From Emiliania huxleyi CCMP1516 (taxonomy: Eukaryota; Haptophyta; Isochrysidales; Noelaerhabdaceae), in contig NW_005201381.1 of assembly GCF_000372725.1 (NCBI RefSeq), forward strand, positions 183,953-247,952: DNA of 64,000 bases. Reading direction: 5' to 3'. The translations under genes and the position numbers were made by a program. The notes beneath the pieces are model-generated. The model was not told the DNA's origin and did not search any database. It worked only from the letters and a program-made list of their open reading frames with translations. Every line of letters starts with the position of its first letter. The stretch's first letter is position 1. Positions 57,825-64,000 of the stretch are shown piece by piece.

Positions 57825-59855
57825 CTATCGCTGCATCTCGGCGGGTGTGCGCCGGTAGCAGCCGCCGCCACCCTCGTCGAGGATGGCGTCAAGGAGCGCG
57901 GCGGCCATCTTGCGCCCTCCCTCCGGCGACGGCTCGACCCGCTGCACGTAGTCTCTCGGGTCGCTGCCGTCGAGCGCCTCGAAGAGCGGGAATGGCACAA
58001 CCTCCACGCCCGGGATGGCGACGCGCCGCGTGGCGAGGCTGAAGAGGGCGCGGATGGCCGCCTGCTCTCGGGTGATCTCGAGTGATCTCGGACGATCTCG
58101 AGTGATCTCGGGCGGTCTCGGGCGGTCTTGGGCGTTCTCGAGCGATCTCGGGCGATCTGGAGTGATCTCGCGCGCGGGCGGCTGCCTGCAGCCGCGCGGG
58201 CGAGCTGTCGTAGCAGACCATCTGGCAGCGCTTTGAGGAGGCAGTCAGGACACGAGTTCACTACTTGGTGGACCAGTGGACTGTGCGGTGTCGGCCGTCT
58301 CGCCACATGTTTGCGTGCTAGCCCCACGTGCGTGTGTGCTGAATGTCCCTCGCCCTGGGCGTGATGCGCGTGCGTGCCCCTGCCCGAGGTGAGACTGTAC
58401 ACTACAGGTCGCCTTGAGGAAGCAGTCCGCCCAGGAGCCGCGCCCGTGCACGTCCAAAAAGTAGATCATGCAGACGACCACCCTTGCGGGCCGCCGGCCT
58501 AATCTCGGGTAATCTCGGCTAATCTCGCCGGCTGGCACTGCACCTCGGTCCCATCGAGGGTGATCTCGGGTGATCTCGGGTGATCTCGGGTGATCTCGGC
58601 TAATCTCGGCCGGCGAGCAGTCGCTCGATGTAGTTTTGGACGCGGTTGCCAAAGAGGTCGACAAGGTAGCCGAGGCCGGGCGGGCAGCCGCAAGGCGAGA
58701 CGAGGCAACCTGCGGGCAGGCAAGCTGTTGAGTAGTCCATAGTCGATGGCGGGAGGGAGTGGGCCTGCGGGTCAGACTGTGGGGGAGACTAGCTGGCTGG
58801 TTCATTGAGGACGGGTCGCATGTACTCAACCCTTTTTCACGCACGCGGGCCGCCCACGACCGACTGTGAGTCTCTCGGGGCAGGCTCCGGGACGGCTCCG
58901 GGCAGGGCCTGGGAAGGGTCTCGGGGATCCCGGGTGGACTTCTGACTGTCGTTGCTGCCTGTCCAATCTCGACGGTCTGTCTTGTGCGTCTGGGCTCGGG
59001 GTTGTGTTTTTGCGGGAACAGACAAGGGCGTGAGGCGATGTGTGCCCTGGCAGGCCGCAGCAGGCGCAGCCAAGGAGGGGGGGCCCATAGGGTGATCTCG
59101 GGCGATCTCGGGCGATCTCGCATTGCAGCCTGGCAGGCCGCAGCAGGCGCAGCCAGGGTCGACCCGCAGGTTGGGTGGGCAGGCGCAGGCGCACTGCTCT
59201 ATGCAGACCTGTGGCACGAGATCGGAGGGGAGATCACGCGAGATCGGCCGAGAGATATGCCGAGAGAGCCCGAAGATGCAATGTACCTCATGCGGGTGGG
59301 TGTGTCGCCCCGGTGTCCTGCGCAGCGTGCCCCGCGCAATGTCTACTCCCAGACCTGCGGCGTGCAGCAGGCGACCAGCGAGAGGTTGAGCGCTGTGAAG
59401 AGCAGCGGCTCAAGCGCGATGTCGTTGCCGCCAACCGACACGACCAGGACGTCGTCCGGGCCGATGGCACTCGCGATCAGCCGGTCCTGCGGCGTGAGCC
59501 GGCCGCACGCGCGCGTGTTGAGCGAGGTGGCCTCGACCGCGGTGTTGAGGCAGAAGAGGCGGCCGCCATGCCCCCGCCGAACCAGCTCGTCGTTGAGCCA
59601 GTAGCACACGTCGGTCTTCATCCTGCCCGGCGCGAGGACAGCCTCGTACCCGTTGGTCGCCGCCGCCCACGAGTCGAACCAAAACTTGTTGTCGAGCGAA
59701 GAGTCGCCTGCGAGGAAGATGCAGGAGCGGCGGCTGCCGCTCCTGCCTCCGCGCAGCGACGCGTGCACGCGCCGCAGGAAGTTTGGGTTGTGACCGTAGT
59801 ACTCAGAGTAGTACTCGCCGGCGCCAACCAGCGGCGTGGTGGTCGAGGGCGACAT
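57825..59855 (-). CDS. SGNH/GDSL-like hydrolase
   Basis: Esterase-like protein. The first well-supported exon starts MSPSTTTPLVGAGEYYSEYY (59855) and contains block I, CIFLAGDSSLDNKFWFDSW (catalytic Ser in GDS), and block III, VLVVSVGGNDIALEPLLF (GGND). Cys-rich stretches follow in later exons (PQVCIEQCACACPPN, CACCGLPGC; LVSPCGCPPGLGYLVDLFGN), then VVVCMIYFLDVHGRGSWADCFLKA, and the last exon gives VAIPGVEVVPFPLFEALDGSDPRDYVQRVEPSPEGG to the stop at 57825. The frame is open well upstream of the chosen ATG. Introns are dominated by GATCTCGGG units. Substrate is unknown. Confidence 0.8.
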
Positions 59856-60129
59856 ATACACAAACTTGGTCGGGGACCGCCAAGCTTCACGCCCAACCTC
59901 GGCCGAGCGGAGCAGCAGCGGGCGCGGCACGAGGTGCGCTCGACGCTCGAGGCCACTCGCGTGCCCTGAGCGGCCTTGCCGGCAACGCTGGGCCCCGTAC
60001 TGCCTTTTGGCACGACAAGGGCGCAGACTGGCGCGGACTGGCACACGGACGGGCACACACACCGGCACACCAAAAGAATCGCACCAGCACACACCGAGTT
60101 TGAGAGAGCTTCAAACAGCGCCTGAACGC

Positions 60130-61056
60130 ATGGCGTTCAGGCGGCACTTCTCTCGCGTCGGCTCCGCCGAGCGCTGCACAGAGACCATCTTCACTGACCA
60201 CCAACGACAGGTGTGCGACTACGCGCTCGTCTACGCGGAGAAGAAGAACGACGGCGAAGCGCCGTACTCGGTCTCCTTCACCGCGACGCAGAGCGGCGAC
60301 GTCATCGTACAGCTGCACCCGCACTCGCAGCTCGAGCGCGCCGTGCGCCACGAGCGGCAGGCGCAGGCCACGGAGCCGCCTGCGAGCGCGAGCCCTGCGG
60401 CGCCGCCCGCCCCTGCCGCCGCGCCGCCAGCCGCGGAGCCGGCGCCCAAGACGTACGCCGCCGCAGCCGCATCGCAGCCGCAGGGTGCCACCGCGGGTGG
60501 CCAGCCCGCCGCGCCTGCGGGCCCGGCCGCCGCCGCGCGCGTGCCGCCGCCGCCCAGCGGCGGCGGAGTGCGCGGCTGCTCCTTCACTGTCCCTAACCCG
60601 GGCAGGAAGCGTGGGCAGCAGCAGCGCGGCAAGGGCCGCGGTGCCAGGGGCCGTGCCGATGCTGGACCCCGTCTCGTTGACAAGAACGCGCTGTCCGCGC
60701 GCGGCAGCGGGCCCTCGCGCCAGTCGCGCTCGCCGTCGCCCGACTCTCCGCCCGCCAAGCGGGCCGCCTCCGCTGACTCGTCTGGCTATGAAACCGATAC
60801 GCCGGACGAGGTGCAGCAGGAGGCGGTCCGCAGGGTATGCGGCGCGCTCGGCATGAGGGAGCAGTTCGAGGCGGCGATGGCGGCGGGCGAGCTGCTCGAG
60901 ATGCTCGAGAGCTTGCCGCGAGGGGCGGTCGAGGCCTCTGTCCGACAGATGCGGGGTTACAACCGCACGGGCGAGTGGCCAGAGCCCATTCTCACCAGCC
61001 CTGCCCCGCAGCGCGGCCGCTCGCCAAGCCCCGTCGATGAGTGGTCAGATGGTTAG
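60130..61056 (+). CDS. repeated ORF of unknown family, full-length copy
   Basis: 308 aa, single exon. The N-terminal 80 residues (FTDHQRQVCDYALVYAEKKN, SVSFTATQSGDVIVQLHPHS) look globular; the middle is Ala/Pro-rich; then a basic segment, GRKRGQQQRGKGRGARGRAD, and a Ser/Pro/Arg tail (SRQSRSPSPDSPPAKRAAS), ending in a helical piece (AVRRVCGALGMREQFEAAMA). The first 328 bp are duplicated at 41442-41769. It could be the nucleic-acid-binding first protein of a retroelement or a multicopy host gene; no reverse transcriptase is nearby. The adjacent hydrolase starts 260 bp away on the other strand. Confidence 0.55.
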   Translation: MAFRRHFSRVGSAERCTETIFTDHQRQVCDYALVYAEKKNDGEAPYSVSFTATQSGDVIVQLHPHSQLERAVRHERQAQATEPPASASPAAPPAPAAAPPAAEPAPKTYAAAAASQPQGATAGGQPAAPAGPAAAARVPPPPSGGGVRGCSFTVPNPGRKRGQQQRGKGRGARGRADAGPRLVDKNALSARGSGPSRQSRSPSPDSPPAKRAASADSSGYETDTPDEVQQEAVRRVCGALGMREQFEAAMAAGELLEMLESLPRGAVEASVRQMRGYNRTGEWPEPILTSPAPQRGRSPSPVDEWSDG

Positions 61057-61806
61057 TGCCCGAGAGCGAGGGGTCCGGGGGGGAGCACAAACATAGGACG
61101 CCCAGCCTTGCCCTCGTGCCGCCGAGTGCGTATCCTATGCGAGAGAGATCCCCTGTGCCCTGTGCCCAGCCCTCTCCGCGCGGCGATGCGCCCTCCCCCC
61201 TCGCTTTTGCAAAATCCTGCAAAGGTGGGGACGTGTCTGTCCTCGACCCAGCCCTAGCTTGGGATGTCCGTTGTATTTATTTATTTATTTATAGAGATTT
61301 TTAGAAGCCAACAAGAAATGTGTGACAGAAGTGATTTGGGCTCGGCAGCTTCGAGCTTGTCGACTACCGGCCGGAGCCGGAGTCGGAACCGTAGCCGAGA
61401 TGGTCGTCGAGGGTGTCGAATAAATATGTCATTCGCCTCGCTAGTAGAGCCGGTGCCGCATGAGTTTGAAAGGTCGAGGCCGAGGAGAGCGATGAGTCAG
61501 ACGAGAGGATGAAACAGCAGGAGAGAGAACGAGGATGAGAGTGGGAACTGGGAGAACGCGAGGTGGCATGAAGGTCGCTGCGAGAATTGGTGAGAAACTG
61601 CGAAGAGATAGGAAGAGGCGGACGCCCGAGGGTGGGCGACGAGGGTGGGCGAGATAAAGATTTTTAATACCAAACAACTCTAACACTCACGTTTTTTGTG
61701 GGCGACGGCTAGCACGTAGCACCACACTTCTGTCGAAGAACACTTGTGGCGGCTGTATATTCTAACTCTCTAAGGCATCTGCGATCTCAGCTTCATCAAA
61801 CGCTTC

Positions 61807-61983
61807 CAGGTATACCCGGGGTTTTCCAGGTACCCGCAAAATACCCGGTATTTTGCCGACCGAGCGAGTCGGCTGATTTTGGGCCCAAACCAGCCTCAGA
61901 CTCGGTCGGCTCAGAGCCCGTGAAATTGACGATTTTCGCGGAGTTTCCTCGGGAAACTAGAGAGGAAACGAGAGGGTGCTGTA
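61807..61983 (+). repeat. ACCCGG hairpin repeat, copy 1
   Basis: 177 bases that match 63367-63543 without visible difference, beginning CCAGGTATACCCGGGGTTTT and ending GAAACGAGAGGGTGCTGTA. A fragment of the right part lies inverted at 54578-54610. Confidence 0.88.
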
Positions 61984-63346
61984 GAGAAACACGGAAAGGA
62001 AACGAGACGGGGTGAGCGAGGAAACATGGGTACAGCCTAACCGGCACGCCGGGAGGAGGCGGTTGCTCCGTCCGCCGCCGGACCGCCCCCTCCACCACCC
62101 TCGCCCTGCGGCGCCGCCTAGACCCCTAGTGAGTGAGTGCTCGCCGACCCTCCCCACACTTAGAATCTTAGTCGGCATCGTGTTTAGGGGGTCACAGTCA
62201 CAGATAACAAAAGTCGAGCAAACCCAAAAAATCAAATCCGCCAAGGCTGCTTCTGGATTGCTGGATTCGCAAAAACCAGAAGCAGCTCGGCGACGACGGG
62301 CGCTCTGTGGCAGACAGAGCAGCGGCCGCCCAGGCGGTCGCTGCTCCGCCCCGTCCGAATCCGTCCGCCCGCGCGTGCTGCTGCCGCCGCCGCCGCCGCT
62401 CCACCCGGTGCCCGTGCGTCGTGAGAGTTGCTTTTTGTGTATGTGTATGTCGTATGTGTGTGTGGACTTCTGTCGCACACTTGACTCTTGAGCCGCTATC
62501 TATGATAGTAGACCGGTACTCGCGGGTTTGGATGGTAGCGGGGGGCCCCGCCGGAGGCTGGTTACTGATGTGAACCACAGTTTATGTGAACCACAAAATA
62601 TTACTCGGGTGGGTTTGGTCCTTCCTCTCTCCCCTTCGCGCGCGTCTTCGAGGCACAGCTCTCGTCGTTGCCACAGCATGTCGTTCCTCGCACCGTGCCC
62701 ACGAGACGGCACCAGCTGACCGAGATCGCGCTCCCCGACGGCTGCCGCGTGCCTTACGGGCGGCTTACGGCGCGCTCAAACAAGTGGCGTCGTGGCCTTC
62801 TCGCATAATTCAGCGCTGCACAGCGCTGGTGGACGCCGCCTACCCCCCCAGTGGCAAAGAGGCAGACACACACACAAGACTGGCTGCAAAGGATATCCAC
62901 CCCTCGTCGTCGCCTCGTGAGCCTGCTGGCGGTGTGCAAGAACAAAGAAAACAAAAGCCGAGTTTTGGCTAGACGAGCGACCTACCTCCAATGGGGCTGT
63001 AGTCTGGGAACGCGTGGATCCGGCCCGCCCCCCGGCGGGTTACGGTTTAGCGCTGACAGTCAGCCCCATGCGCCATGGGCAGTCCTGGATCACGGGGGAT
63101 GACATCCTGCCTACCGGCACGTTGGCCTGTACCCATGTTTCCGGAAACCAAAAAGGAAACGAGAGGGTCCCCAGCACTTTTCGTTTCCGGAAATTTCCAC
63201 AGGGAACGCCAGAGGGTGTTTGGAGAGAGAGATTGGTGCTCCATTCTAGGCTCCATTCTGGCAACTCTCGAGTTTCCCTGTGTCTGAGAGCTGGTCTGGG
63301 CCAAAATCTGAGAGAGAGAGAATCTGAGGCGAAACCGAGGAAACCG

Positions 63347-63543
63347 GCAAAATACCGGGTATTTTCCAGGTATACCCGGGGTTTTCCAGGTACCCGCAAA
63401 ATACCCGGTATTTTGCCGACCGAGCGAGTCGGCTGATTTTGGGCCCAAACCAGCCTCAGACTCGGTCGGCTCAGAGCCCGTGAAATTGACGATTTTCGCG
63501 GAGTTTCCTCGGGAAACTAGAGAGGAAACGAGAGGGTGCTGTA
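63347..63543 (+). repeat. ACCCGG hairpin repeat, copy 2 with full stem
   Basis: Same sequence as copy 1 but with the left arm kept: GGCAAAATACCGGGTATTTT is the exact reverse complement of AAAATACCCGGTATTTTGCC about 36 bases downstream, forming a 20-bp stem. A smaller hairpin of the same kind, AACCCGAAAATACC...GGTATTTTCGGGTT, is at 34747-34786. Confidence 0.85.
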
Positions 63544-64000
63544 ACCCTCCCCACACACTAAGTCGGCATCGTGAGAGAGAATTCTTGATACGAAACCACG
63601 ACGACACACACCAGTCGACTCGCATCGGTTGCCTCCATGAACGGCGGAGCTATTCTCGCGCCCACACCACACCTGGCTCCAACGTGGACACGCCCATAGC
63701 TGGGGACACTACTAGGTCACGCATGGCATCACAGAAGTTTTATCTCTGGGCCCCGAAAGGCATCTCTAGCAGTGTCGTTACACATGCCCCCTCCCCTCCT
63801 GGGCGCATGCGCCTCACGTCTCGCCAGAGCATAAGCCCTTGGCGTGTGGCGAGACGAGTTTTTCGCCATCTCAGCGAGCAGCAAGCCGCCCGCCGCAAAC
63901 AGCCGGAGGCCTCGCCGCGGCACTGGCTGCGCCGCGGTCCCGCACCCGTCGACGCAGCTCCCCCCGCGGAAGACCGCGCGTAGCAACGTCTTGACGATCG

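Larger units (their letters stand above)
61057..64000. other. gene-poor repeat region
   Basis: About 2.9 kb without a supported gene. Holds a copy of the AGAAGCCAACAAG repeat (61296-61360), an AATAAATATG-like AT patch, two copies of the ACCCGG hairpin repeat (61807-61983 and 63367-63543), and a further paired segment containing CCCTCCCCACAC and AAGTCGGCATCGTG (62150-62185 and 63545-63572). The remaining open frames are short and biased. Confidence 0.55.

Noticed and set aside
60130-61056. Firm assignment of the repeated ORF as a retroelement protein
   Set aside because: A basic RNA-binding-like segment alone is not enough; no reverse transcriptase, integrase, LTR or zinc knuckle is seen nearby.

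Overview
The window is nuclear DNA of a eukaryotic alga with a secondary plastid, most likely a haptophyte. Evidence: very high GC; short introns that very often start with GC (and apparently sometimes GA) and end in AG|G; plastid proteins with an ER-signal-plus-Phe leader (zeaxanthin epoxidase, parvulin); a Tat-type thylakoid leader on a TPM-domain protein; dense genes separated by microsatellites and small mobile elements. I cannot name the species. Coding exons for seven genes were joined by hand and the summed lengths divide by three (zeaxanthin epoxidase 608 aa, FHA/CCCH protein 497, Sec61-gamma 72, proteasome beta-2 194, ATP-grasp 522, TPM 223, pyruvate kinase 571).

Layout. 0.2-4.0 kb: zeaxanthin epoxidase and an armadillo-like protein (+). 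4.2-8.8 kb: a transposon copy with 8-bp target duplication, an FHA/CCCH-finger protein (-), and a partial second transposon copy. 10-24.8 kb: Sec61-gamma (+), proteasome beta-2 (-), ATP-grasp ligase (-), thiolase (-), Xrn/Rat1-type exonuclease (-) and, divergent from it, a plastid parvulin (+). 26-37.8 kb: TauE/SafE-like transporter (+), pyruvate kinase with an N-terminal RIIa/DPY30-like domain (-), glycosyltransferase-like protein (-), long microsatellites and repeats, TPM protein (+), acylphosphatase (-). 39-48 kb: mitochondrial ATP synthase delta subunit (-), a repeat cluster (truncated ORF copy, giant palindrome, third transposon copy), WD40 protein (+). 48-61 kb: CH/EF-hand coiled-coil protein (-), GT61-like transferase (-), ER FKBP (+), a second transposon family with 8-bp target duplication, SGNH hydrolase (-), intact copy of the repeated ORF (+). 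61-64 kb: repeats only.

The genes are ordinary housekeeping loci and do not form an operon-like system. The most striking signals are structural. First, many introns begin with a copy, exact or degenerate, of the first bases of the exon that follows them, and several are plainly tandem duplications of an exon segment containing AG|G: the sequence seems to catch introns soon after birth. Second, two unnamed TIR transposon families have perfect 8-bp target duplications, one carrying a spliced host-like gene fragment between large arrays of CTGTCRG repeats. Third, pyruvate kinase is fused to a ciliary-type docking domain.
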